Origin: Halocaridina rubra
Lineage: Eukaryota; Arthropoda; Malacostraca; Decapoda; Atyidae
DNA length: 64,000 nt
Direction: 5' to 3'
Assembly: GCA_037179515.1 (NCBI GenBank)
Contig: JAXCGZ010017036.1
Coordinates: 1-64,000, forward strand
Numbering within the stretch: the first letter of the stretch is position 1; each line of letters opens with the position of its first letter. The position numbers and the translations under genes were made by a program. Under the pieces are notes generated by a model. That model was not told the DNA's origin and searched no databases. It saw only the letters and a list, made by a program, of their open reading frames with translations. Of the stretch, positions 1 through 22,615 are shown piece by piece.

Positions 1-401
1 ATGTTTTCCTTAATCTGAACATTCCAAGCAGCAATCTCGTCTCTCTCAGAAGAGAGCAGTGAACTAACATCTAATTCCTTTAGGTTGTCATTCAGCTGTT
101 TGTTTTTATCTTCTTGTTTAGAAATTCTAGATTCTAGTTGACTCTTTTCCCCTTCCAGCTTCTTTATTCTTTTTTCTAGTTCCTTTCTCTCCTGCCCTTG
201 TGCTTTATTTGCTTCCTCCAAAGATCTTATTTGTTCTCTGAGTGTTTCATTCTCTTTCATTTCTCCATCCATATTCCGAATTTTATCATCAAGGCTTATA
301 ACCATTTCCTCTAACTTCTTGATTCTCTGTTTAAGTCCTCTGATGACTACCCCTTCTCCCGACCCATGGGTGGGAGAGGTTTGGGACAGAGATGGCTTCA
401 T
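1..401 (-). CDS. Partial coiled-coil protein, possibly LINE ORF1
   Basis: The minus strand is open from an ATG at 401 to the left window edge, about 133 codons, and runs off the end. After a Ser/Thr/Gly-rich leader the protein is almost entirely heptad-like, with stretches such as RIKKLEEM and EQIRSLEEANK, rich in Lys, Glu, Arg, Leu and Gln: a long parallel coiled coil. No catalytic domain is visible. Short coiled-coil proteins of this kind are typical of ORF1 of CR1/L2-type LINEs, and the LINE at 26.9-29.9 kb keeps a similar coiled-coil tail just before its ORF2. A host structural protein exon cannot be excluded. The frame continues upstream of the ATG for some codons, so the start is a guess. 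Confidence 0.4.
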   Translation of the reverse strand, partial: MKPSLSQTSPTHGSGEGVVIRGLKQRIKKLEEMVISLDDKIRNMDGEMKENETLREQIRSLEEANKAQGQERKELEKRIKKLEGEKSQLESRISKQEDKNKQLNDNLKELDVSSLLSSERDEIAAWNVQIKEN

Positions 402-581
402 TTTTATGTTCTCCCTCTCACAGAATATAGAAAGAAGACGAGAAAGAGGAAAAAAAAAGAAAAGAGAAAGACTTCTAATTTACCTTCACACAGAATTTTT
501 ATATCTCCATATAAGTGCTATTTAGTGACTCAGTTTGTCTCCTTTCTGGTAACACACATCTTAACTTAAAACCTTAAAAAC

Positions 582-598
582 TGTGTGTGTGTGTGTGA

Positions 599-658
<60 letters not shown>
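582..658. repeat. (GT)n then (AT)n microsatellite
   Basis: A short (GT)n run passes into about 59 bp of (AT)n. It forms the left border of the tRNA-core array. Confidence 0.95.
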
Positions 659-661
<3 letters not shown>

Positions 662-1238
662 CAAATAAACACATGAACATATGTGAAAACATGAAATATA
701 TTTTGACCCTGGTCGGGAGTCGAGACTAAGATGCGTAGTTACTGTGTCAAGCCGCTACCAATTACACCACTGTAGATCTAAAAGAAGCTAAGCTCTCAAC
801 TAACTGTTAAGCTAGGGAATGAACTCATTCTTCTGAATACTTTTTGTTCATTTAACTGCTTCTCAACCTCACTCGTGGCATCAGTTTCACATTTAATTCA
901 AATCTCATGCTATATAAGCATCAACTCTGATCTAAAAAGCTCATTAACATGTACAAACATGAAACGAATTTTGCTCCTTGCCAGGAATCGAACCTACGGC
1001 ACATAATTACTGTGCCAAGGCTCTTCCAACTACACCACTGAAGGTTAAAAAGAAGAAACTGACCTCTCAACTAACTGTTAAGCTAGGGAATAAACACATA
1101 CTTCTGGATAGTTTTTGTTCATATAATAGCTTCTCCACAAGCTCACTCGTGGCTTCATATTCACATTTAATTCAAATCCCATGCAATATAGGCATCAGCA
1201 GTGATCAAATAAACACATTAAAATATGTGAAAACATGA

Positions 1239-1311
<73 letters not shown>

Positions 1312-2430
1312 TTTTTACACCGACCGGGACTTTAGCCAAGGTGCTACCAACTACACCACAGAAAGTTAAAGGGAAACAAATCTTACAGCTTATATCTGCT
1401 ATATTAGGAATGAACGCATATTATCTGAATGCCACTATGTTCATATTACAGTTTCCCCATCCTCACTCGTGGTTTCGTTTTCACATTTAATTCAACACTA
1501 ACCAAATAAGCACATTACCATATGTGAAAACATGAGTCATTTTTACCCCGACCGGGACTTGAACCTGGGACTTATAATTACTAGGCCAAGGCGCTACCAA
1601 CTACACCACAGAAGGTTAAAGGGAAACAAACCTTACAGCATATATCTGCTATATTAGGAATAAACGCATTCCATCTGAATGCCGATATGTTCTTATTACA
1701 GTTTCCCCAACCTCACTCTTGGTTTCGTTTTCTCATTTAATTCAACTCCCAATCTCATTCGGGAACAACAATAACCAATTAAGCATATTATCGTATGTGA
1801 AAACATGAATCATTTTTACCACTACTGAGACTTGAACCTGGGACTTATAATTACTAAGCCAAGGCGCTACCAACTACACTACAGAAGGTTATAGGGAAAC
1901 AAACCTTACAGCTTATATCTGCTATATTAGGAATGAATGCATTCTATCTGAATGCCACTATGTTAATATTACAGTTTCCCTAACCCCACTCGTGGTTTCG
2001 TTTTCGAATTTAATTCAACTCCCAATCTCGTTCACGATCAACAATAACCAAATAAACACATTACCATATATTAATACATGAATCATTTTTACCCCAACCG
2101 GGACTTCAACCTGGGACTTATAATTATTAAGCCAAGATGCTACCAACTACACCACAGAAGGTTAAAGGGAAACAAACCTTACAGCTTATATCTGCTATAT
2201 TAGGAAGGAACGCATTCTAGCTGAATGCCACTATGTTCATGTTACAGTTTCCTCAACCTCACTAGTGGTTTTGTTTTCACATTTTTTCAATTCCCAGTCT
2301 CATTTGGGACCAACAATAACCAAATAAGCACATTTCTGTATGTAAAAACATGAATCATTTTTACCCTGACTGGGACTTGAACCTGGGACTTATAATTACT
2401 AGGCCAAGAAGCTACCATCTACACCACAGT
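659..2430 (-). repeat. Tandem array of tRNA-core units, minus orientation
   Basis: About seven units of ~270 bp, each with a tRNA-like core on the minus strand (cores near 693-775, 970-1045, 1310-1370, 1535-1615, 1809-1890, 2081-2160 and 2351-2430). Better copies carry a pol III A box (TGGTGTAGTTG) and B box (GGTTCAAGTCC) that match the consensus exactly. The T-arm can pair, but the acceptor strands are not complementary, so these are tRNA-derived repeats and not tRNA genes. The leftmost units are the most diverged. An (AT)n tract (1242-1309) interrupts the array. The non-core part of each unit is non-coding and carries motifs shared by all copies, such as CACTCGTGG and ATATCTGCTATATTAGGA. 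Confidence 0.85.
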
Positions 2431-9248
<6,818 letters not shown>

Positions 9249-9357
9249 CAGCTACTGGAAGATCAGCTCTTTTTTGGGTTCTTTTATTCTGAGTAACATA
9301 CCAGCAGTTAAGTTTTATGATGTTCCATATAATGTATTTGTGTATGTGTTATTTGCT

Positions 9358-13297
<3,940 letters not shown>

Positions 13298-13476
13298 TTC
13301 ATATTTTTATTTGTTCTTCTGTGTCTTTGTGTACTTTATTTGTACTCGTATATTTTTGCTGCTATTGTTTTATTCAGAATATCTTTCCTACTATCGCTTT
13401 ATTCAGATTTTTTAAAATAAAAAAGGTAAGTATTGTATTATAATTAATCCATCTCCAAAAAATATAAATATTTCCT

Positions 13477-13478
<2 letters not shown>

Positions 13479-13565
<87 letters not shown>
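13479..13565. repeat. (AT)n microsatellite
   Basis: About 87 bp of (AT)n at the border of a short block of tRNA-core units. The 180 bp to its left (13298-13478) hold nothing recognised. Confidence 0.95.
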
Positions 13566-13567
<2 letters not shown>

Positions 13568-13885
13568 CACATTACATATGTGAAAACATGAATAATTTTT
13601 TACCCCGACCAGGACATGAACCACAGAAGGTTAAAAGGAAGCAGACCTTATAGCTTATTTCTGCTATACTTAAGAATGAACGCATTATATTTGAATGCCA
13701 CTATGTTCATATTACAGATTCTCCAACCTCACTTGTGGCTTCATTTTCGTATTTAATTCAACTCCCAATCTCATTCGGGCCGAGCAATAACCAACTAAGC
13801 ACATTACATATGTTAAAACATCAATCATTTTTTACCCCGACCAGGACTTGAACCTAGGACTTATAATTACTAAGTCAAGATGAAA
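13566..13885 (-). repeat. tRNA-core repeat units, partial, minus orientation
   Basis: One truncated and one partial unit of the tRNA-core family. The first has a damaged B box and lacks much of the core; the second keeps CTTGAACCTAGGAC, then breaks off. Again bordered by (AT)n. Confidence 0.75.
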
Positions 13886-14962
13886 GAGAAAAATAAAGAA
13901 AAGCTAAAAATGTATTTGCTATGTTAGTAAAGTCAAGCGCTGAAACTTTTTGCTAAACTTATTGCGTGATTTGTTGCCTCTATGGGAGCTATTCATGTTG
14001 TTGAATGAATCCTGGCAACTGCCTTCCTTGAGGCCATGGCAGCTAGAGCTAGCTCCGGTACCCGGAAGTGGATCACCAACAAACTGGGTCGAAGTGAACG
14101 TTTGGTTACTGACAAGTGGAGGAAAGGCTATGACAATGTTCACGCCTCCTATGGCTCGGGCGCACCAGGAAAAGTTAAAAGGAAAGCAAAAATGAATTGC
14201 GGAATCATGCGGGATCCGACGAAGCCGTACAAATGTTACACAAGAGATCAGTGAGCACCAAGGGAAAACTGAATCGGCTTCCACGCTAACTATTGAGGGC
14301 ATCAAAGGTTCTCTTTTTATTTTAGCAATTCTTTTATGTAATTAATTGTTCTGTACTATTAATCAGTGTCTTAATACCCCTCCTAGCCAAAATAAAAAGT
14401 CATGTAACTCCATGTTTAACCTAGTCATTTGAGGAGAAAGCCAGCTCAACACAGTGCCCATACCAATCAGTAGAGATGTTTGGGCACCCGAACTTAAGAA
14501 TTAAAGCCCAAATCATGCTCTAGTTCTCCAAGAGGTTAGTGAGACTATGAAAAAAAAAACCTATACTATTGCATTATTCGTATGCTGCCGTAGGCTGTTT
14601 TTCACATAATTTATCCCCTAGGGTTAAATGAAGTGGAAAAGGTATAGAACCTCTAGCATAAGGCATGTGTAGCAGTATGAGAAAACAAATTGTGAGGTAA
14701 TTTGCACTAAGCTACTATTTGATTCGCATTGTGAGTCTTGTGGGGGGGGGGTACAAAAGAGAAAAGGTTCATAACCTCAAGCATATAGTGAGGATGGGTA
14801 ATACTAGAAAAAATAAAGGCGAGTAAGGGTAACAAGACTAAAATGAGACCGATCATTTGCGCTAAAATTATTCAAGCTTCGCATGGTTGGTCATTTAGGG
14901 AAGTGCATTAAAAAGAAAAGGTTTTAGGAAGTGAAAGAGGATATAAGAGGTAAAATGTTAGC
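13886..14962. other. No gene recognised
   Basis: Short open frames occur on both strands near 13919-14305, but none has a recognisable domain and they overlap each other, as expected by chance in a GC-richer patch. The rest is AT-rich sequence with homopolymer runs. Confidence 0.6.
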
Positions 14963-15008
<46 letters not shown>

Positions 15009-15813
15009 CATTTATTTCCATAAAGTACACATTGGGTATTTACAAAATGTATGCAATAGAAAAGGAATTATGTAATAGTATAACATCTTACAGTAATTCT
15101 TAGAGTATAAGCGTGGATGTATTATTTTTTTTTTTTTGGTCCGCAAGGTATGCATATGTATATATTCATAATATATGTGTTCTAAGATAGCAAAATAAGA
15201 CCGATAACCTTCACCAACATTATATAAGATCGGGTGGTAGTCCTCACATGAGTATTCGAAGTGAAGATGTAAAACCCCCATTATAAGACGATAAAAAAAA
15301 AAAAAAAAAAAAGCAATAAGAATTTGCACTTAAATTATGCAAGCATCCCATTGTGGTGTTCCTATGTGAGGGGGGGGGGGCAAGAAGAGGAATAGGCGAA
15401 GAAATCCCAGGTTTAAAGTGTAAAAGCAAATAGGGGATTGTGGAGGGGAAGCAACAGAACCATAATAAGATCAAATATACAAATTCTCTCTGGCTGTCCC
15501 CAAAGGGGGGGGGGTACACGAAGAGGAGGGAATGTAGAGCCCTCAGTACAAAGTGAGGGTGGATATTAGAGAAGAAAACAGGGTGAGGAAAGAGGGCGTA
15601 ACAAGACCAAAATAAAAAGGGGTGGTGGGATTTGAAGTTGGAGTGAATGAGAGGGAAAGCCTAATATAAGGGTGGATGGAAAGATGTTGATTGTCGATAT
15701 TGCTAAACTTGAGAAAGAAAAGGAGGCCAACCGTCAACCATTTTTTTTTTTATTCATTTGTTGTTCTTTAATTTGTTTGTATTTTTAGTAGGTTTTGGTA
15801 ATATCATAACAAG

Positions 15814-15910
<97 letters not shown>

Positions 15911-16086
15911 GACAAGAGGCCCTGGTTGAATAAGTCTTGCCATTGATTTTATGTAATTTTTTCGTGAAAATTTTTAAATATTTTTTTATACTCTTTTGGG
16001 AATGCGAACTTTTCTGATACTTGATTTTTTCTTTTTACTATAATTGTTTCCTTTTACCTGTAATTTCAATACTCTTCGTCCGAATA

Positions 16087-16159
<73 letters not shown>

Positions 16160-16160
16160 T
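14963..16160. repeat. Simple-repeat region: (TAA)n, A and G runs, (CT)n, (ATT)n
   Basis: Contains (TAA)n at 14963-15007, poly(A) near 15293-15312, short poly(G) runs, (CT)n at 15814-15907 and (ATT)n at 16087-16160. Sequence between them (15008-15813 and 15908-16086) shows no coding region or repeat I recognise. Confidence 0.85.
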
Positions 16161-16212
16161 GTGTGTTCGAGTTACGTACTGTATAATTCATCAAGTCTGC
16201 TGTCGTAGACTT

Positions 16213-16475
16213 ATAGTTCTGTCTGACAAGATATCAAGATTACCACAATATCATTTAAGGTATTGAATTAGGCACAAGTGATCACTTTTCAAGCAACTTT
16301 ATGTATCGAAAATGAACAGACCAAAAGTATCACACTACACGAAAAAGGCGGCAATACAGAGTCAGTGTTGCCATAAAAACAGAAAACCAAAACAATGTAC
16401 AGTTCGTTATGACAAAAAGAAGCAAAATTAAGGGATCACTTTACAACAACAACAAAATTATTAATAAATAAAGTG

Positions 16476-16544
<69 letters not shown>

Positions 16545-16637
16545 ATTAATAAATACATTAATATATAAATAAAGAAGACATATATCATACCACTACAACA
16601 CTCCAAATAAAGAAAGAAAATACACTATGCCACTACA
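16213..16637 (-). repeat. 3' LTR of the Gypsy element
   Basis: 425 bp. On the minus strand it begins TGTAGTGGC and ends CAGAACTAT. It matches the 5' LTR almost perfectly; the 100-bp size difference is explained by a shorter (AT)n tract (16479-16542 versus 21286-21449). Confidence 0.92.
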
Positions 16638-16650
16638 ACACTCCCCTGCC
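16638..16650 (-). other. Polypurine tract of the Gypsy element
   Basis: The minus strand reads GGCAGGGGAGTGT immediately before the 3' LTR, the expected place and composition for the plus-strand primer. Confidence 0.75.
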
Positions 16651-16738
16651 AGTACAGGAGTACATTAGTGGTTAATACTGATAATAGAAAATATAGATAT
16701 ATAATATATATGTGGAGACATAGATACAAAAATACAAA

Positions 16739-19700
16739 TTAATAATATACATAATCAGGGTTACGATTAAATCTAAGTCGACGAGATTTCGTTACAACAG
16801 ATTGAGGTATTTTCTCTTCAATAGCATCTTCATTATCAATATTTTCAGGAATAGATGCACTACTAGGAATTAATGTATCAGAATCTGTGTCATTTGTGGA
16901 ATTAGAATCAGAAAATTCATTATTTACACTTGGTTCAATCACATCAGAATTAACAGCTTCTGGCACAGAATCATTATTTACAGTAGGTTCTGTCTTATTA
17001 GAACTGATAATTTTTGGTATTGAGGCAGGTTTCAATCTATCTACAGATACAGTAGTTAAATTTCCAGAAAGCTGACGTAGAATAAAATATTTATCACCAC
17101 GTTCCACAACTTCAAGTGGACCAAAGTAGGGAGCCTCTAAAGGGCGACGTACACGATCCACTCTAACCCAAACATGTGTACATGATTCAAGATCTTTTGG
17201 AACATAAGGTTTAACAGAGGATGAATGAAGGTATCCATAAGAGGATTCAGAAAAATCTAATTCACGCATTCGAGATACAAATTCAGTGACAATTTCTTTT
17301 TGTTGTGCAAAAGAAGGAATTTCATTTGTTACCATGATTTTAGGACTAAGTAGCATACTTCCTGTTACCAAAGTAAATGGAGAAACTCCAGACTCTGTGG
17401 GGAGACATCTTAAACCTAAAAGTACTATTGGTAAAGCAGAAAGCCAATCATCTTTACGCGCCATCAGAGATACTTTCAATACTCTATGTGATCTTTCAAC
17501 CATGCCATTGGATTGAGGGTGATATGAAGTGGTACGCAGTCTATGAAATCCAATTATAGAGGAAAGTTGCTGAAATAATGCAGATTCAAACTGAGCACCT
17601 CTATCAGTAAAAACATATAATGGCACTCCAAAACGAGATACCCAACCTTTAATAAAAGCAAAAGCAACAGTGGTAGCAGAAATATCTGTGATGGGGATGG
17701 CTTCCAACCATCTAGTAGATCTGTCAATACAGGTAAGAACGTATTGTTCTGGTGCTGTAAAAGACTGACCAGGGACTTTACTAGGAGGGAGAGGACCAAC
17801 AATATCTAAATGTACAAATTCAAATCTCCCAAAAGGTGCTGTAAAATTTGTAATAGGAGCACGGGTATGGCGGTGCACTTTAACTTGCTGACAAGAAGTA
17901 CACTCTTTAGTCCAACTTCGAATATCTCGATCCATATTAGGCCAAAAGTACCTAGCTTTGATAAGGCGCAACGTACCTTTGACTCCTGGATGTGAAATGT
18001 TATGCATAAGTTGAAATACTGATTTACGACAAGCTAAGGGAAGAAATGGTCTTGGATGGGGTGTTGACACGTCACAATATAAGTCATGATTCTGAATTTT
18101 GAAAATTTTCAATCTCTCTTTGTAATTAAGAATTTCTGTGTCAGTGGATTGGCTCTCAGCTATACTGGTTAAATCATGTAAGTCCACTGAGACAGAAGAT
18201 ACAGGTAATGGTCTGGAAAGACAATCTGCTACAATATTGTCTGCACCCTTGATATGTACAACATCTGATATATACTCGCTAATTAAAGACCAATATCGTT
18301 GCTGTCTATCTGACTTGGCTGTATGAGGATTCTTAAATGCAAAAACAAGGGGTTTATGATCAGTAAATAAAACGGTTTCACGTCCTGCAATTACATGTTT
18401 AGATTTCAGTACAGCCAGATATGCAGCAAGCAGTTCTCGGTCAAAAGTAGAATAACACCTCTGAGTTTCTGATAATTTCTTTGAAAAGAATTCAATAGGG
18501 ACAAATTTACCATCCTGAATTTGGTGTAATGCAGCTCCAGCTGCCACTTGGGAACAATCAGTCACCAGATGCAGTGGAGAATTACACTTACTAGTGAAAT
18601 ATGCAATGCTACAAGCATTGTTAAGTGACTCTTTAGCACTTACAAAGGCAGATTCTGCTTCTGAATTCCATACTAGTTCTTTAGATTTAGGTTGTAATCT
18701 AATTAATTCGGTCAAAGGATATACAACATCAACAAAATGCGGTACCATTTGTCTATAGTAATTGAGCATTCCTATAAACCTACGTAAGGCAGCAGAATCT
18801 GCTGGCTTAGGAAAATCAACAATATCTGTCTGTTTATGAGAACCAGGTTTTAAGCCATTAGCAGTGATCAAATATCCTAAATATTCTATTTCATTTTTAA
18901 AGAATTCACATTTATCAATAGAAATTTTAAGATTATTAGAGCTTAGGATTTCAAATACTATAGACAAATGTTTCTTGTGCTCTTCTGTATTCTCTGAAAA
19001 TATCAGAATATCATCCAGGTAAATAAATACAAAATCAAGGTTTCTAAATAAATTGTCCATCAAACGTTGAAAAGTGGCAGGGGCATTCCGAAGACCATAA
19101 GGCATATATAAATATTCATATAGCCCAAAGGGTGTGGTTACTGCTGTCTTTTCAACATCTGAAGGATTCATAGGGATCTGGTGATAGGCTTTTAACAAAT
19201 CAATTTTACTGAATATCTTTTTCTTGTAAAGCTTTAATGATACACTACTAATATGTGGTAAAGGATATTTATCTGGCTTGGTCAAAGTATTAAGTTGCCT
19301 AAAATCACCACATACTCTCCACTCTCCTGGCTTAGGTTTAGGAACTAAATGAATGGGTGAAGCCCAAGGTGATTTAGAGGGTTGTACAATACCCATATCC
19401 AACAACTGTTTAAATGCTTCCTTGGCAGCAGAATATTTGTCTGGAGCCAACGGACGACACCTAGCAAATGTCGGAGGAGAACTCCCTGTATCTATATAAT
19501 GAAAAACATTAGAATTCTTGAAAGAATTATTAGCTGTAAGAGGCTTAACACAGGACAAGAGTGAGGGAAAATCTTGGAACAACTGTTGTACAGAATCAGG
19601 TAAATAGTTCAAATTATTAATCACATAAGAAACATTATGATTTGCAATATCACCTTTTACAGAACATTGTGTTATATTGTCATGTAAAGTTTTATTCTTA

Positions 19701-20056
19701 CAATCAATAAACAATCCAAAATTGCAAAGAAAATCATTACCTAATAAAGGTGTACATACATCTGCAACAACAAATGTCCACTTAAATCGACGGCGCAACT
19801 GCCGAATATCAAGGTCAAGAATAATTTCACCATAAACTTTTACTGACTCACCAGTGGCCGTAGAAATATTAACTGCTGTTGGCCTTAATAAAATTTCTGA
19901 AACATACTTATATGGAATAATGGAGACTGCAGCTCCTGTATCCACAGTGAAGACCATGTCACTACAACCAATTTTGGCTACAACCTGTAGAAGTGGCAGA
20001 ACAGAAGTGGCCGTAGCTACAATTTTCTCTTCTGTCTGCTTTATTAGTTTTCCGAA
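16739..20056 (-). CDS. pol: Gypsy Pol polyprotein (protease, RT, RNase H, integrase)
   Basis: Open from just after a TAG at 20057-20059 to the stop at 16739, with the first Met at 19957 (1072 codons from there). Domains in order, numbered from that Met: retropepsin VDTGAAVS (about 5-12), RT with KIDLLKAYHQIPM and catalytic YLDD (about 315), RNase H with TDCS, FDREL and TDHKP, integrase with an HHCC finger (HPGVKG to CTSCQ), then the DDE residues in LDIVGP (about 718), FTDRGAQF and MVERSH (about 820), and a GPY/F-like module (PYFGPLEVV). The tail is Asn/Ser/Asp/Glu-rich. All catalytic residues are present. It has no methionine near the overlap and lies in the -1 frame relative to gag, so expression as a Gag-Pol fusion by frameshifting is likely. 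Confidence 0.93.
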   Translation of the reverse strand, partial: FGKLIKQTEEKIVATATSVLPLLQVVAKIGCSDMVFTVDTGAAVSIIPYKYVSEILLRPTAVNISTATGESVKVYGEIILDLDIRQLRRRFKWTFVVADVCTPLLGNDFLCNFGLFIDCKNKTLHDNITQCSVKGDIANHNVSYVINNLNYLPDSVQQLFQDFPSLLSCVKPLTANNSFKNSNVFHYIDTGSSPPTFARCRPLAPDKYSAAKEAFKQLLDMGIVQPSKSPWASPIHLVPKPKPGEWRVCGDFRQLNTLTKPDKYPLPHISSVSLKLYKKKIFSKIDLLKAYHQIPMNPSDVEKTAVTTPFGLYEYLYMPYGLRNAPATFQRLMDNLFRNLDFVFIYLDDILIFSENTEEHKKHLSIVFEILSSNNLKISIDKCEFFKNEIEYLGYLITANGLKPGSHKQTDIVDFPKPADSAALRRFIGMLNYYRQMVPHFVDVVYPLTELIRLQPKSKELVWNSEAESAFVSAKESLNNACSIAYFTSKCNSPLHLVTDCSQVAAGAALHQIQDGKFVPIEFFSKKLSETQRCYSTFDRELLAAYLAVLKSKHVIAGRETVLFTDHKPLVFAFKNPHTAKSDRQQRYWSLISEYISDVVHIKGADNIVADCLSRPLPVSSVSVDLHDLTSIAESQSTDTEILNYKERLKIFKIQNHDLYCDVSTPHPRPFLPLACRKSVFQLMHNISHPGVKGTLRLIKARYFWPNMDRDIRSWTKECTSCQQVKVHRHTRAPITNFTAPFGRFEFVHLDIVGPLPPSKVPGQSFTAPEQYVLTCIDRSTRWLEAIPITDISATTVAFAFIKGWVSRFGVPLYVFTDRGAQFESALFQQLSSIIGFHRLRTTSYHPQSNGMVERSHRVLKVSLMARKDDWLSALPIVLLGLRCLPTESGVSPFTLVTGSMLLSPKIMVTNEIPSFAQQKEIVTEFVSRMRELDFSESSYGYLHSSSVKPYVPKDLESCTHVWVRVDRVRRPLEAPYFGPLEVVERGDKYFILRQLSGNLTTVSVDRLKPASIPKIISSNKTEPTVNNDSVPEAVNSDVIEPSVNNEFSDSNSTNDTDSDTLIPSSASIPENIDNEDAIEEKIPQSVVTKSRRLRFNRNPDYVYY

Positions 20057-20862
20057 CTAGGAAAATTCCATGCGGGCGACGAGGACCTAGACGTTGATGC
20101 TGGGGACGGCGCTCTAGAAGAATCCTTCATCTGGATATTTTGAGATTTATTCGGCCATTGGCACCACAGCTTGCACTATTTAGCCCGAGTTCCATAATAT
20201 AAATCGGCACGACAAACTTTTGGACGTTGATTTTGATGGAACGGTAGCACTCCTAGGCATACAGGTGGATTCTTGAAAATTGATACATACTGGGATGTAT
20301 TAGCTTGACGAGAAACTGACGACTGATCAACAACATTGATGGGTTTAGCCCTATTATTATTTTGAGAAAATACAACTAGTTCATCTGCAAGCTTGCCTAA
20401 AGCTGGTAAATCCATATTTTGCTGAGAGGCTAAAACTGCCGAAATACTACTGGGAACTGCTTGCAAGAATTTATGTTTCACTAGGTCATCTGTTACTCCT
20501 AATTTAGAAGCAGTTCTGCGAATTTCTTCTAAATAAACTGAAGGCTTGCCATGCATTACTGTATTACTTATCAAATCATTGAAAAGTTCAGGCTTGGTCT
20601 GTTCAAAAAGATTTGTGAGGTATGCTTTAATTATATCATAGTCTCTCCTATTTAAAGTGTCTTGGGGAACACGTTCTACAACAGTAGGGGGCAAGGCAGC
20701 TAACACATGGAAAAATTTTGTTTCACTGGATTTCACATGAGCTAAGCCAAATTGAGATTCAAGAATAGAAAACCACCCTGAAACGCAGGTGTCCATGAAT
20801 GTGGGGGCTTTCACTGCTATGTGCCTGACAGCACTAGACTTATCATCATCAGAATCGGGCAT
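20044..20862 (-). pseudogene. gag: Gypsy Gag with one premature stop
   Basis: Begins with Met at 20862 and reads as a capsid-like Gag of the Ty3/Gypsy type (WFSILESQF, FHVLAALPP, KHKFLQAVP). A TAG at 20176-20178 cuts the frame within a Cys-rich segment (YYGTRAK, stop, CKLWCQWP) resembling the nucleocapsid end of this Gypsy group. The same frame stays open beyond that stop to TAA at 20044-20046, so the full span is 273 codons including the stop, and one substitution explains the break. The last codons overlap the start of the pol frame. Confidence 0.85.
20047..20056 (-). promoter_or_regulatory. Candidate -1 frameshift window between gag and pol
   Basis: The pol frame has a stop at 20057-20059 and the gag frame at 20044-20046, so a -1 shift could only occur in this 10-nt window, TTCGGAAAAC on the minus strand. 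It contains GGAAAAC, a partial slippery motif: the A-site codon AAC can re-pair as AAA, but the P-site shift is not canonical. I did not identify a downstream pseudoknot. Confidence 0.5.
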
Positions 20863-21000
20863 TGTTTATGACAGCTTATCTTGGAGTACAAATACTGAAA
20901 GAAACCTAGGCCTTGCCTACCGGTATGATGCTGAAGAAATTTTTGTCACTTAGGCCTATCTTGTCAATTACAAATATCTTGTCACTCCCATATCTTGTCA

Positions 21001-21015
21001 CTACGGTGGTCACCA
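21001..21015 (-). other. Primer-binding-site candidate of the Gypsy element
   Basis: Four bases inside the 5' LTR the minus strand reads TGGTGACCACCGTAG, starting with the TGG expected for pairing with a tRNA CCA end. The tRNA species was not identified. Confidence 0.6.
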
Positions 21016-21019
21016 CTTT

Positions 21020-21544
<525 letters not shown>

Positions 21545-21549
21545 GACTT

Positions 21550-22149
21550 ACGTTACAATTTCTACCAGATGTGTGAAGTAGATTTATTCAAGAGTTCATT
21601 GTATCCGACGCCTCAGTGCCCCCTTCCCTTATGTCTATCAAAACTGAGATCTTATTCGTGCCCCGGGGAAAGTTCTAACTAAAGCTCTCTGTATCTGACT
21701 GCCTCGGGTGTTCTAGAAGGACCCAAAGGGCAGGGCGTGTCGGCTTGGACAGATCGGCCAATAGACTTCCAGAACCAAAGGGAGTTCTTCCTCTTTTGGG
21801 AGGGGCTACTCCAACAGGCCTGTTGGGCAGAAGAGGATCCAAATCTCCCAGGCCTATTGGGTATTTCTTCAGGGGCATGTACATCCATACAGGTCAAATG
21901 TTTGTGTGTCTTGTGGTCTTGGGAATAGCTGATCCCTTGGCCCCTTTTGACCTCCAATGGTACTTGACGCCCAGGTGCTAAAGCCCATGGATTCAGCCAT
22001 ATATCTTGTTGTCACCCACCATAAACATTTTCAGTGCCCAGAGAAATAAAGGGAGAGTGTTCAATTTCACCCTTGATCTCCAGCCCCACTTGGTTTCTTT
22101 CAGAGTTGGGTTCAGGTTTCAGGTCATGACTTCAGGTACTTCACGACAC
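21550..22149. other. Unassigned sequence, possibly LTR-derived
   Basis: GC-richer than its surroundings. The minus strand contains GAATAAATC followed about 30 bp later by the Gypsy insertion point, which could be the end of an older LTR, but I found no partner copy. Overlapping short frames on both strands have no recognisable domain. Confidence 0.3.
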
Positions 22150-22615
22150 TGCACTATCAGACTTGAACCTGGGACACATGATTACTGTGCCAAGGTGCTA
22201 CCAACTACACCACAGAAGATTAAAAAGGGAAACAAACCTTACAGCTATATCTGCTATACTAGGAATGAACACATTCTATCCGAATGCCTTTTTATTCATT
22301 TTACAGTTTCTTCCAACCTCACTCGTGGCTTCGTTTTTGCGTTTAATTTAGTTCTCAATCATACTAGGGATTAACAGTAATCAAATTAGCACATTTTTTA
22401 TCCCGACCAGGACTCGAACCTAGGATACGTAATTAATGTGCCAAGGCACTACCAACTACACTACAGAAGATCAAAAAGGGAAACAAACCTTACAGTTATA
22501 TCTGCTATTCTTGGAATGAACACATGCTATCTAAATGCCACTCTGTCCATATTACAGTTTTCCCCAACCTCACTTGTGGTTTCGTTTTCGCATTTAATTC
22601 AAATCTCAATCTCAG
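22150..22615 (-). repeat. Two tRNA-core repeat units, minus orientation
   Basis: Cores near 22158-22220 and 22400-22470 on the minus strand, with the shared non-core sequence (CACTCGTGGCTTCG and relatives). The second core keeps a B-box-like GGTTCGAGTCC. They are diverged from the main array. Confidence 0.8.

Noticed and set aside
13919..14305. A 128-codon minus frame and overlapping plus frames
   Set aside because: Mutually overlapping frames, no recognisable domain and no flanking gene structure.
21675..21981. Overlapping frames on both strands near 21.7-22.0 kb
   Set aside because: GC-rich patch with frames on both strands; no homology recognised and no start context.
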